Positions 17,903 through 25,051 of a stretch of 33,899 bases of DNA are shown in pieces (position 1 is the first letter of the stretch; each line of letters starts with the position of its first letter). The stretch is from Gammaproteobacteria bacterium (GTDB lineage: Bacteria > Pseudomonadota > Gammaproteobacteria > Steroidobacterales > Woeseiaceae). The stretch is taken from the NCBI GenBank assembly GCA_009937445.1, contig JAACFM010000018.1:1-33899 (forward strand), written 5' to 3'. Position numbers and translations under genes: made by a program. Below the pieces are notes generated by a model, which worked only from the letters and a program-made list of their open reading frames with translations, searched no databases and was not told the origin of the DNA.

Positions 17903-19270
17903 ATGACTGACGTTCTGCAACTACTCGCCTGTCCGCGCTGCGACAAGACTCCATTGGAGTCGCTCGAAGATGCTCTGCATTGCAAGGCCTGCAAGGTCGA
18001 CTTTCCGATACTGGAAGGGATGCCGTGGATGTTCGCTGATCCACAGGCGACGCTTGGAGAGTGGCGAGGACGGCTGCAATTTTCCTTGCAGCAATTCAGC
18101 CACGAAGTCGCGAGTCTCGAGAAAGAGTTGCAAAACGACGGCCTGCCAGCACTGTCGAAGCGTCGTGTCGAACGATACAAGAAAGCTGTAGAAAGCCACC
18201 GGCGGTCTCTGCAAAAACTGTTGCAACCCGTTGAAATGCAGTCCCTGCAAGGCAATTATGCAAGCTACCTGGCATTGCGAACGCGCCTGCCGTCTGATCA
18301 GGGCATCAATACCTACTATCCGAATGTTCACCGGGACTGGGTGTGGGGCGAAGCAGAAAACGAGGCATCGCTCAAACAAATTCGCGCGGTTCTGCACGAT
18401 CACGCAGAGCTCGGCAACGTTCTTGTACTGGGAGCAGGCGCCGGACGCCTCGCCTACGACATCCATTCCAGGTTGAACTGCTCAATGACCGTCGCTATGG
18501 ATTTTAATCCTCTCCTGATGCTCGTCGCTAAAGCGGTGACGTCGGGCGAGAAACTGAGTCTGTACGAATTTCCGATCGCACCGCTCTCGCTGGAAGACGA
18601 TGCAGTCCTTAGAAAACTGAGCGCGCCGGAAGCGGTGGATGAAAATTTTCACCTGGTCTTCGGTGATGCTCTAAGAGCCCCGTTTCCGGACGGATCGTTT
18701 GATACCGTGGTCACTCCCTGGCTCATCGACATCATCAGTGAGGACCTGCCGATCCTCGCTGCCCGGATCAACAATCTCTTGAGTGACAATGGCCGCTGGG
18801 TGAATTTCGGTTCGCTTGCCTTCGCAAGTCCCGAACGGGCTCGGTGCTATAGCCCGGAAGAAACCAAAGCTATCGTCGCCGAGAACGGTTTTTCCGATCC
18901 GTACGTGTCTCAGGCAACCATTCCGTACATGAGTTCGCCGGCAAGCCGGCATGGCCGGCAGGAGCGTGTATTCTCATTCTCCGCGTACAAGGAACGTTCG
19001 ATGGAGAAGCCGGAACGACACAATGCATTGCCGGACTGGATTGTCACCGGCAAAGATCCGGTGCCTCTGACACCGTCGTTTCGACAACAAGCTATGACGA
19101 CACAGATCTACTCGTTCATCATGTCGCTTATTGATGGTAAGCGCTCCATCAAAGACATGTCCGTCGTGCTTGAGAAACAGAAGCTTATGACCAGGGAAGA
19201 GGCGGAACCGGCAATCCGCTCGTTCATGACCAAGATGTACGACGACTCAAAGCGACAGTCCGGGTTCTGA
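17903..19270 (+). CDS. Zinc-ribbon class I SAM methyltransferase (N2227/carnosine-methyltransferase-like) with PqqD-like tail
   Basis: A 455-residue cytoplasmic protein in three parts. First is a Trm112-like zinc ribbon with C10-C13 and C27-C30. Next is a Rossmann methyltransferase, with motif I VLGAGAGRLA (175-184), the acidic D200 and a FGDALRAPF loop near 253-261. It also has WVNFGSLAF (299-307), typical of N2227-like enzymes. The C-terminal part (about 395-450) reads SFIMSLIDGKRSIKDM and then a short helical segment, resembling the small PqqD-type winged-helix domain. The substrate is unknown; histidine-containing or peptide substrates are possible from the N2227 resemblance. The upstream terminator separates it from the heme operon. 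Confidence 0.8.
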   Translation: MTDVLQLLACPRCDKTPLESLEDALHCKACKVDFPILEGMPWMFADPQATLGEWRGRLQFSLQQFSHEVASLEKELQNDGLPALSKRRVERYKKAVESHRRSLQKLLQPVEMQSLQGNYASYLALRTRLPSDQGINTYYPNVHRDWVWGEAENEASLKQIRAVLHDHAELGNVLVLGAGAGRLAYDIHSRLNCSMTVAMDFNPLLMLVAKAVTSGEKLSLYEFPIAPLSLEDDAVLRKLSAPEAVDENFHLVFGDALRAPFPDGSFDTVVTPWLIDIISEDLPILAARINNLLSDNGRWVNFGSLAFASPERARCYSPEETKAIVAENGFSDPYVSQATIPYMSSPASRHGRQERVFSFSAYKERSMEKPERHNALPDWIVTGKDPVPLTPSFRQQAMTTQIYSFIMSLIDGKRSIKDMSVVLEKQKLMTREEAEPAIRSFMTKMYDDSKRQSGF

Positions 19271-19277
19271 CACTCCC

Positions 19278-20174
19278 CTAGAATCGGGACTGAATGTACG
19301 CGCCCATCTTCGCGATGGCTTGCCTCGACTCCGGCATCTTGGCCGCAAACATCTGAAATACGTGCCACATCTCCGGCCATACCTGAAGTTCGACATCGAC
19401 GCCGGCGGCAGTACACGCATCCGCCAGTCGTTCTGAATCGCTCAGCAGGATTTCATCATCGCCGACTTGAATAAACACAGGCGGCAGTCCTTCGACATCC
19501 GCAAAGACTGGCGACACAAGCGGAAAACGCTGCTGATGGGGTTCGCAATAGTGGCCCGCAACAATCGGCAAATCCTCGGCACAAAACCACGGATCCCGGT
19601 CTGCACGGGTGCGCATGGAATCACCGCTGCCGGTGACATCCAGGAAGGGCGATAACAGCACGGCGGCTGCCGGCAGATTGTCGCCCGCATCGCGCAAAAC
19701 AAGTAGCGTCGCGATCGCTAGACCGCCGCCCGCGGAGTCCCCGGCAAAGATGATGTCCTCTGCTCTCATTCCCATGCCAATAAGCGTTCGGTAGATGGCT
19801 ACCACGTCATCAACCGCCGCCGGAAACTTATGTTCGGGTGCCAGACGGTACTCCGGGAGCAAAGCACGAATACGCCCTGCCCTCGCGATATGACTGACCA
19901 TCTGCCGATGCATATCGCAGCCACCGATAGCGTATCCACCGCCGTGCAAGTACAGCAACAGCTTGTCGTCCACTCGATCTTTGGGCGTTAGCCACTCGGC
20001 ATGCAGACCATTAATCTTGTCGGTCTCGACACTCACGCCAAACGCCGGAACCAGTATTTTGCTGAGCCGGCTGATCTGGCGCCGTACTTTAGGGAAGTCC
20101 GCTGTCGATATATCAAAGCGCTTTAAAAACGCACTTGACGAAGACCGAATTATTTTGGCGCGAATGCTGCTCAT
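19278..20174 (-). CDS. Alpha/beta hydrolase, hormone-sensitive lipase family esterase
   Basis: A 298-residue esterase of the HSL family. It has the oxyanion motif HGGG (77-80), the nucleophile elbow GDSAGG with S147, the acid D240 (VGDDE) and the base H271 (MWHVF). No signal peptide is visible, so it is cytoplasmic. It probably cleaves short- to medium-chain carboxyl esters. It is divergent from the haloalkane dehalogenase, with 47 bp between starts, and converges on the methyltransferase with 7 bp between stops. No good ribosome site precedes ATG 20174. Confidence 0.9.
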   Translation of the reverse strand: MSSIRAKIIRSSSSAFLKRFDISTADFPKVRRQISRLSKILVPAFGVSVETDKINGLHAEWLTPKDRVDDKLLLYLHGGGYAIGGCDMHRQMVSHIARAGRIRALLPEYRLAPEHKFPAAVDDVVAIYRTLIGMGMRAEDIIFAGDSAGGGLAIATLLVLRDAGDNLPAAAVLLSPFLDVTGSGDSMRTRADRDPWFCAEDLPIVAGHYCEPHQQRFPLVSPVFADVEGLPPVFIQVGDDEILLSDSERLADACTAAGVDVELQVWPEMWHVFQMFAAKMPESRQAIAKMGAYIQSRF

Positions 20175-20221
20175 TAGCGTTTATGATGTCAGTGTCATTG
20201 ATAAACAAGAGTACACGACTG

Positions 20222-21112
20222 ATGCGAGTACTGCGCACTCCTGACAGCCGCTTTGGAAACCTTCCGGGCTACGATTTCACGCCAAACTACGAGGATATCC
20301 CGGATTTGCGCATGCACTACCTCGACGAAGGTCCGAGGGACGGCGCAATTGTATTGCTGCTGCATGGCGAACCCAGCTGGTCTTACGTCTACCGCCACAT
20401 GATTCCGCCCATTGCCGACGCCGGGTATCGAGTGATCGCACCCGACCTGATCGGGTTCGGGAAATCAGACAAGCCGACCCAAAAGAGCGCTTATTCCTAC
20501 GCGGGTCATGTCGACTGGATGACGCGATTTATTCGCCAACTCGACCTCACCGATATCACCCTCTTTTGCCAGGACTGGGGATCTTTGATCGGCCTGCGAG
20601 TCGCGGCCGAAAACGAGCACCGTTTTGCGCGCATCGCCCTTGGCAACGGAGGCATGCCGACCGGTGATCAGGAAATGCCGAAGGCTTTCAAGGTCTGGCA
20701 GAATTTCGCACGCTTTAGCCCCTGGTTTCCGATTGGCAAGATTATCCAGAAGGCGACGATCACCGAGCTATCTGACGATGTGGTTGCAGCCTACGACGCA
20801 CCTTTTCCAGCGGGGAAATACAAAGCAGGCGCTCGTGCGTTTCCGCTCTTGGTCCCGACAACGCCGGTCGATCCTGCCAGCGAGGCGAATCGAGCCGCCT
20901 GGAAAGTATTTGAGAGCTGGAACAAGCCATTTCTAACGACTTTCAGCAATCGCGATCCGATCACACGCGGCGGCGAAAAGGTCTGGCAAGAGCGGGTTCC
21001 CGGCGCGCAGAATATCGAGCACGTACAAATCAGAAATGCAGGTCACTTCCTGCAGGAAGACAAAGGACCGGAGCTGGCAGAAGTACTTATCCGGTTTATC
21101 GGCGCATCGTAG
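20222..21112 (+). CDS. Haloalkane dehalogenase, HLD-I (DhlA/DhmA) type
   Basis: A 296-residue alpha/beta hydrolase that would cleave carbon-halogen bonds to give an alcohol and halide. The full catalytic set is visible: HGEPSWSY (48-55), nucleophile D118 in CQDWG with halide-binding W119, acid D245 in FSNRDP, and base H275 in NAGHF. W168 in SPWFP is a candidate second halide-stabilising residue. An acid placed after the cap, as here, is the HLD-I arrangement. Start ATG 20222 gives MRVLRTPDSRFGNLPGYDF, the usual N-terminus. Naturally occurring marine halocarbons would be a plausible substrate pool. Activity is inferred. Confidence 0.92.
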   Translation: MRVLRTPDSRFGNLPGYDFTPNYEDIPDLRMHYLDEGPRDGAIVLLLHGEPSWSYVYRHMIPPIADAGYRVIAPDLIGFGKSDKPTQKSAYSYAGHVDWMTRFIRQLDLTDITLFCQDWGSLIGLRVAAENEHRFARIALGNGGMPTGDQEMPKAFKVWQNFARFSPWFPIGKIIQKATITELSDDVVAAYDAPFPAGKYKAGARAFPLLVPTTPVDPASEANRAAWKVFESWNKPFLTTFSNRDPITRGGEKVWQERVPGAQNIEHVQIRNAGHFLQEDKGPELAEVLIRFIGAS

Positions 21113-21140
21113 GAGGCCGACCAGCGACCGTCGCTTGAGG

Positions 21141-21180
21141 TTCGCGGCCTGGGCACCCATAGGGCATAAAGCCGCTCCTA
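21141..21180. repeat. REP-like palindrome with enlarged loop at the fdxA stop
   Basis: TTCGCGGC (21141-21148) and TAAAGCCGCTCCTA (21167-21180) are the two ends of the common gammaproteobacterial REP (GTAGGAGCGGCTTTAGCCGCGAA). Here 18 extra bases lie in the loop. The last three bases form the fdxA stop codon. Assignment is from memory of the REP consensus. Confidence 0.5.
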
Positions 21181-21501
21181 GCGTTCGAGATACTGCAGCT
21201 TGTCCTTAACCTCACGCCATTCATCGGCGTCTTCAGGAGGATCTTTCATCTCAGTGATGACAGGCCATTCCTGCGACAGCTCTGCATTGAGCTGAATATA
21301 GTGTTCCTGCCCCGCCGGCAACTCATCTTCCGAGAAAATGGCCTCAACAGGACACTCGGGCTCGCACAAGGTGCAGTCAATGCACTCGTCAGGATCGATC
21401 ACCAGAAAATTCGGCCCTTCATGGAAACAATCCACAGGGCAAACCTCGACGCAGTCGGTCAATTTGCACTTGATACAAGCTTCTGTGACTACGAATGTCA
21501 T
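21178..21501 (-). CDS. fdxA: 7Fe ferredoxin FdxA
   Basis: A 107-residue cytoplasmic electron carrier with one 3Fe-4S and one 4Fe-4S cluster. C9, C17 and C50 match the 3Fe ligands, and C21, C40, C43 and C46 match the 4Fe ligands of Azotobacter ferredoxin I. The extra C25 corresponds to its free cysteine. Start ATG 21501 follows GAGGT by 7 nt and gives [14 protein letters not shown] longer frame to 21558 has no such support. It stands alone, with a 369-bp gene-free stretch upstream that contains the two palindromic elements. Confidence 0.96.
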   Translation of the reverse strand: MTFVVTEACIKCKLTDCVEVCPVDCFHEGPNFLVIDPDECIDCTLCEPECPVEAIFSEDELPAGQEHYIQLNAELSQEWPVITEMKDPPEDADEWREVKDKLQYLER

Positions 21502-21661
21502 GCTGGATACCTCGAATTCCGGAGCGCGTAAGCTATGCGAAGTTGGGCCGCTAATCAAGTCGTGATTTTGCTATTTGCAGAGAACAGACTCGTTCACTGC
21601 GGCCAGCTGGCGGCGGCAGTCTAGTCGTTGCTGGCCTTACCGGTGAAGTGCCTGGTCCGGC

Positions 21662-21729
21662 ATTGCCTGCGGATAGCCGACGCCGTCTCCACGACCCACA
21701 GTCAACAGCGCCGGCTATCCGCAGGCAAT
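21662..21729. repeat. Palindromic element 1: variable stem around conserved 18-nt core
   Basis: The left arm ATTGCCTGCGGATAGCCG (21662-21679) and right arm CGGCTATCCGCAGGCAAT (21712-21729) are perfect 18-bp inverted repeats. The core TCTCCACGACCCACAGTC lies at 21686-21703. The total is 68 nt, with 24 nt before and 26 nt after the core, exactly as in element 2. No T tract follows on either strand. Confidence 0.9.
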
Positions 21730-21778
21730 ACCTGTTCAATGCTGCGCTGGTGACCCAAATTACATGACGAATTGTCAG

Positions 21779-21846
21779 GATGCTGCTGGTACGCCAATGG
21801 CTTCTCCACGACCCACAGTCGAATCCATTGGCGTACCAGCAGCATC
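21779..21846. repeat. Palindromic element 2: variable stem around conserved 18-nt core
   Basis: The arms at 21779-21800 (starts GATGCTGCTGGTACGC) and 21825-21846 (ends GCGTACCAGCAGCATC) are a perfect 22-bp inverted repeat with no similarity to the stem of element 1. The core TCTCCACGACCCACAGTC (21803-21820) is identical to that of element 1 and sits at the same offset in the same 68-nt length. Confidence 0.9.
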
Positions 21847-21870
21847 TCTGCCTCACGTATTTGACACTGA

Positions 21871-22707
21871 CTAAACTCCGACCCACCGCCCATCAGATCG
21901 CGACGCCGTACCGTCATCTTCCAGCTTCAAAAGATGTGCCAACAACGACCTTTCTGCCCAGCCATAGAGTCGCTTGTCCACGTCTTGATACACATGTGGC
22001 ACCAGTTCCATCGAGGTTAATCCGGGATTCTCTTTCAGCGCCGCTGCAACTTTGGCCTCGCGCTGCAAGCGGTGATCGACAATCCAGTCAATGGCACGAT
22101 CCGGATCGTGAATTAATTCCCCATGCCCTGGCGCGAGAGCGGCAGGCCGCAGCCGCCTGATTTTTTTCAGCGACTCCAGGTAGTGTTTCATGTTGCCATC
22201 GGGCGGGTCGATAACCACCGTCGATCCGTCAATGACGTGATCACCTGTGAATACCCAGTTGAGCTTTGAGTGCAGATAGCACACGTGATTCGACGCATGA
22301 CCGGGCGTGTGGATTGCCTCGACCTCTATGCCATCAATTGAGATTCGGTCACCGTCGTCGAGAATGCGATCAGGTACAAATGTCCTGTCCTGATGTTGTC
22401 CGTCCGGTGGTGGGCGTCCGAGCAACTCAGCCCCTGTCATCCTGGCCAGTTCAGCCGCTGCCGGCGAATGATCCGGATGTGTGTGCGTCACGATCACCCA
22501 GCGAATCGGAGCACCGGCAATTTCCTGAATCTTTTGCAGGTGACTTTCGATCGTCGGGCCGGGATCGAGTACCGCCACTTCGTCCTGCCCGATCAAATAG
22601 GTATTCGTTCCCGGTCCGGTCATCATCGAAGGGTTCGGCGCAAGCAATCGACGCACACCCGGCGCGAGATCCGAAGCCAGTGGCATGTCCGGTCCGAATG
22701 CGCTCAT
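21871..22707 (-). CDS. MBL-fold metallo-hydrolase (LACTB2-like)
   Basis: A 278-residue metallo-beta-lactamase-fold hydrolase. The metal site is visible as THTHPDHS (74-81), H137 in TPGHASNH, D156 in TGDH and H195 in APGHGE. The N-terminal PNPSMMTGPGTNTYLIG is typical of the LACTB2/RNase-Z-like group with a C-terminal helical tail (about 210-270). These act on thioesters, nucleic acid or other esters; the substrate is not predictable. The start overlaps the NUDIX stop by ATGA (22704-22707), so the genes are co-translated. Confidence 0.92.
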   Translation of the reverse strand: MSAFGPDMPLASDLAPGVRRLLAPNPSMMTGPGTNTYLIGQDEVAVLDPGPTIESHLQKIQEIAGAPIRWVIVTHTHPDHSPAAAELARMTGAELLGRPPPDGQHQDRTFVPDRILDDGDRISIDGIEVEAIHTPGHASNHVCYLHSKLNWVFTGDHVIDGSTVVIDPPDGNMKHYLESLKKIRRLRPAALAPGHGELIHDPDRAIDWIVDHRLQREAKVAAALKENPGLTSMELVPHVYQDVDKRLYGWAERSLLAHLLKLEDDGTASRSDGRWVGV

Positions 22708-23474
22708 TCAGGCATGCCAGGGTAGTCCTTGTCACCTGGAAGCACGACCTCCATTTTTCCATCTCGCTCGATGGCTCGCGGGACCATGCTGGTGATACCC
22801 CATTCGACACAGGATTTCGCCCATTCCATCAGGTCGTTCAGTGTTTTGTGGCGTGCGATGCTCTCCAGGGTTTTTATCGTTGGAAAGATCAGCTTCACAT
22901 CGCCACGCCGTTGAGCGGCCAGAACATCTGTGGCGGTTGCCCAGCAAGACTCGGTCAGCTCGCCGCCGCAATGCATGGCACTCTGTCCCTGCGGCAAAGA
23001 CGCGACGAAAAAACGCGTCGAATAGCGCTTCGGCTCGCCCGGCGGAGTAATCCAATGACTCACGTACTGCAGCGCACCGCAATTCAGTGACAGCTCGTTG
23101 CGTCTCACGAAATCGGCCCAGTTCATCGAACCATCATTCAATGCATCCCTGACCGTCGCGAGATTTTCATCAACGCTCGATAAATCGGCTAGCAGGACAC
23201 CGGACTCTTCGAACAATTCACGAACAGCACCCGAGTAATACTCCAAACCACCGGCTTTGATACCAAGACGTGCATTTGCGACATCACTGGTGATCCCCTC
23301 GCAAAACGCGCGTACTGCCGAATCCTCAGGGTCAATAACGCCACCCGGAAACGCATGCGCTGCACCAAACGACGACTGCTCGTGACGTCGCACCATGAAT
23401 ATTTCAGGGTCATTGCTGCCAGCTCTCGCAAGAACAACCGTTGATGAGGGTCGAATAAGGTCGGTTTCAACCAA
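22704..23474 (-). CDS. NUDIX hydrolase (NUDT7/NUDT19-like), TTG start
   Basis: A 256-residue NUDIX hydrolase. AFPGGVIDPED (41-51) and RELFEESGV (85-93) are the two halves of the NUDIX box, separated by an insertion of about 30 residues. This is the NUDT7/NUDT19 (acyl-CoA diphosphatase-like) arrangement. I use TTG 23474 as start: GGAGGT lies 8 nt upstream, and the protein then begins at the first conserved strand. The long upstream frame to 23600 overlaps the SRPBCC gene and reads as non-protein. The start overlaps the SRPBCC stop by 8 nt, and the end overlaps the MBL start by 4 nt. Pairing NUDT19-like and LACTB2-like genes suggests a shared role, perhaps in acyl-CoA or nucleotide clean-up. 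Confidence 0.88.
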   Translation of the reverse strand: MVETDLIRPSSTVVLARAGSNDPEIFMVRRHEQSSFGAAHAFPGGVIDPEDSAVRAFCEGITSDVANARLGIKAGGLEYYSGAVRELFEESGVLLADLSSVDENLATVRDALNDGSMNWADFVRRNELSLNCGALQYVSHWITPPGEPKRYSTRFFVASLPQGQSAMHCGGELTESCWATATDVLAAQRRGDVKLIFPTIKTLESIARHKTLNDLMEWAKSCVEWGITSMVPRAIERDGKMEVVLPGDKDYPGMPE

Positions 23475-24018
23475 GGTCAGCGACCTCCGGGTTGCCGGTT
23501 TCGATATAAGTCTTGAGTCGCAGAAGTGCCTCACCAAGCACGTAATCGACCGGGCCCGCGACCGTATCGAGACCTTCAGGCTGATAGCCCCCCACGGCAT
23601 ACGTGAACTTCACTTTGGTGCCCTCCTCCACGGCCTCCAACTCCCAGGTCATGTTGCCGTTGACGCCCATCAGTCCCAGCGGCCCCAAGCCCCCAGTCAG
23701 TCGAATGACAACGCCTGGGCTCACCATCGTGACGTTCATATGTACGACACCGGCTCCCTCACCAAAACTTTCACAGAAACAGCCGAGAGGCTGCGCTGTA
23801 ATACGCAGACGGCTCGCATCCCCCGATATCGTATGGTCCGAACTCCACCACAATCCAACATCCTTGATCGCTGCTTGCCAAACCACGTCTCCGCTTGCGC
23901 CTATGGTTGCCTCATTGACCGTGGTAAAGCCACCGGCCGCCGCATCGGTAACCTCGGCCAGTGCCGTGCCGTTGCAGGCGAGGAGTGATATCAATGTCGT
24001 GCGCAGCAGATTTTTCAT
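23467..24018 (-). CDS. Exported SRPBCC (START/polyketide-cyclase-like) protein
   Basis: A 183-residue protein with a signal peptide (cleavage after GTALA, about 21). A SRPBCC-type ligand-binding fold follows: FTTVNEATIGASGDVVWQA at the start, then strands MTWELEAVEEGTKVKFTYAVGG (in parts MTWELEAVEEG and TKVKFTYAVGG) and a long C-terminal helix. The ligand is unknown and is probably hydrophobic. It is the first gene of a three-gene operon with the NUDIX and MBL hydrolases, yet it is periplasmic while they appear cytoplasmic. Confidence 0.82.
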   Translation of the reverse strand: MKNLLRTTLISLLACNGTALAEVTDAAAGGFTTVNEATIGASGDVVWQAAIKDVGLWWSSDHTISGDASRLRITAQPLGCFCESFGEGAGVVHMNVTMVSPGVVIRLTGGLGPLGLMGVNGNMTWELEAVEEGTKVKFTYAVGGYQPEGLDTVAGPVDYVLGEALLRLKTYIETGNPEVADLG

Positions 24019-24110
24019 GAGCGTTCCCGTATTTGCCGTCTAGCTTACCGCATATTTGAATTGTCGAGAGACTGTCCACATATCGAAATGCCTGTATTGT
24101 TGGCCGCACC

Positions 24111-24989
24111 ATGAACGATGACCTGCGTGTAGTATTCGAAAGTCGCAACCGACAGAGCTGTGCCGATCGCGCACTGGTGCTCTCATCGCTGCAAATCCCG
24201 TATCAGATGATCGATGACGGTGGTTCCTGTGCGTTGATTGTTCCCGCTGCATTCTCGGCGAAGGCGTATACAGAGCTGCAGCTCTACGAAGAAGAGAATC
24301 CGCCGGTTCAGCCAAGACCCAAGCGCAAAATCGAGTATCAGGACGCCGCGCCAGGTGTGGTTGGCTACGTTTTCGTCGTATGCCTGATCGCCGGTATGGC
24401 CGGCTACTCGTTTTTCCAGTCCAACTGGTTTGTCGCTGGCCGTGTGGATGGTGCGCTCATACGAAATGGCGAAGTTTGGCGTCTGTTTACGGCACTGACG
24501 TTGCACTCTGGCGTAAAACACCTGCTCAGCAACATCGTCTTCGGCGTATTTTTCGGCCTGTTCGCAGGACGCCTGCTGGGGTCGGGAATCGCCTGGCTGG
24601 CGATCGTCCTGGCAGCTGCGACGGGCAACGCTCTGAATACCATGCTACTGGATGCGACACATCGCTCCATCGGTGCGTCGACCGCAGTTTTCGCAGCACT
24701 TGGCCTGGTCGCCGGATATGTCTGGTTTAGCAAGCTGATGCCTCAGGAACGCTGGTCGAATCGATTCGGACCGATTGTCGGTGGTTTGGCATTGCTGATG
24801 TATACCGGCACCGGTGGCGAGAACACAGACATCGGTGCGCATTTACTGGGCTTTGTTTCCGGGTTCGGCGCCGGCCTGATCCTGACTCGTCTGGGTACAT
24901 TACCGCAAGACACGCGAACACAGCTTATTGCAGGAGCCACCGCTTTCGGCCTCATCTTCGTTAGCTGGGCCGTCGCTCTTGGTGTCTGA
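24111..24989 (+). CDS. Rhomboid protease with N-terminal DUF2007-like domain
   Basis: A 292-residue intramembrane serine protease with nucleophile S190 in SIGAST and base H244 in IGAHLLGF; H137 (KHLLSN) is the HxxxN element. About 80 residues precede the first membrane helix. The segment VVFESRNRQSCADRALVLSS, followed by QIPYQMIDDGGSCALIVP, resembles the small DUF2007 signal-transducing domain sometimes fused to membrane proteins. This is the second rhomboid in the window, and it differs from the first in domain layout and strand. It is divergent from the SRPBCC operon, with 92 bp between starts. Confidence 0.9.
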   Translation: MNDDLRVVFESRNRQSCADRALVLSSLQIPYQMIDDGGSCALIVPAAFSAKAYTELQLYEEENPPVQPRPKRKIEYQDAAPGVVGYVFVVCLIAGMAGYSFFQSNWFVAGRVDGALIRNGEVWRLFTALTLHSGVKHLLSNIVFGVFFGLFAGRLLGSGIAWLAIVLAAATGNALNTMLLDATHRSIGASTAVFAALGLVAGYVWFSKLMPQERWSNRFGPIVGGLALLMYTGTGGENTDIGAHLLGFVSGFGAGLILTRLGTLPQDTRTQLIAGATAFGLIFVSWAVALGV

Positions 24990-25051
24990 AACTCTCCCGC
25001 AATAATGTAGAATTTTGCCTATAAGAATATTTGTGGATTACAGCAACTACG

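Larger units (their letters stand above)
21502..21870. other. Gene-free stretch between the MBL gene and fdxA
   Basis: A 369-bp gap without a credible gene. It holds two 68-nt palindromic elements (21662-21729 and 21779-21846) and a weaker GGCCAGC/GCTGGCC repeat (21601-21636). The fdxA promoter must also lie here, but I cannot place it confidently. Confidence 0.6.

Noticed and set aside
21662-21846. CRISPR array or integron attC sites
   Set aside because: There are only two units with unequal stems. CRISPR repeats would be constant with variable spacers, and attC sites keep the ends and vary the centre; here the centre is constant.
21662-21846. Ordinary intrinsic terminators
   Set aside because: Neither element is followed by a T tract on either strand, and the 18-nt identical core in both loops is not expected of terminators.
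21551-21886. A 111-codon minus-strand frame over the palindromic elements
   Set aside because: Its only repeated peptide (DCGSWR) comes from the conserved DNA core. It overlaps the MBL stop and has no start signal, so the repeats are better explained as DNA or RNA structure.
22266-23090. A 274-codon plus-strand frame
   Set aside because: It is antisense to the MBL and NUDIX genes, whose catalytic motifs are intact; its composition (Arg/Ser/His/Pro-rich) is typical of a shadow frame.
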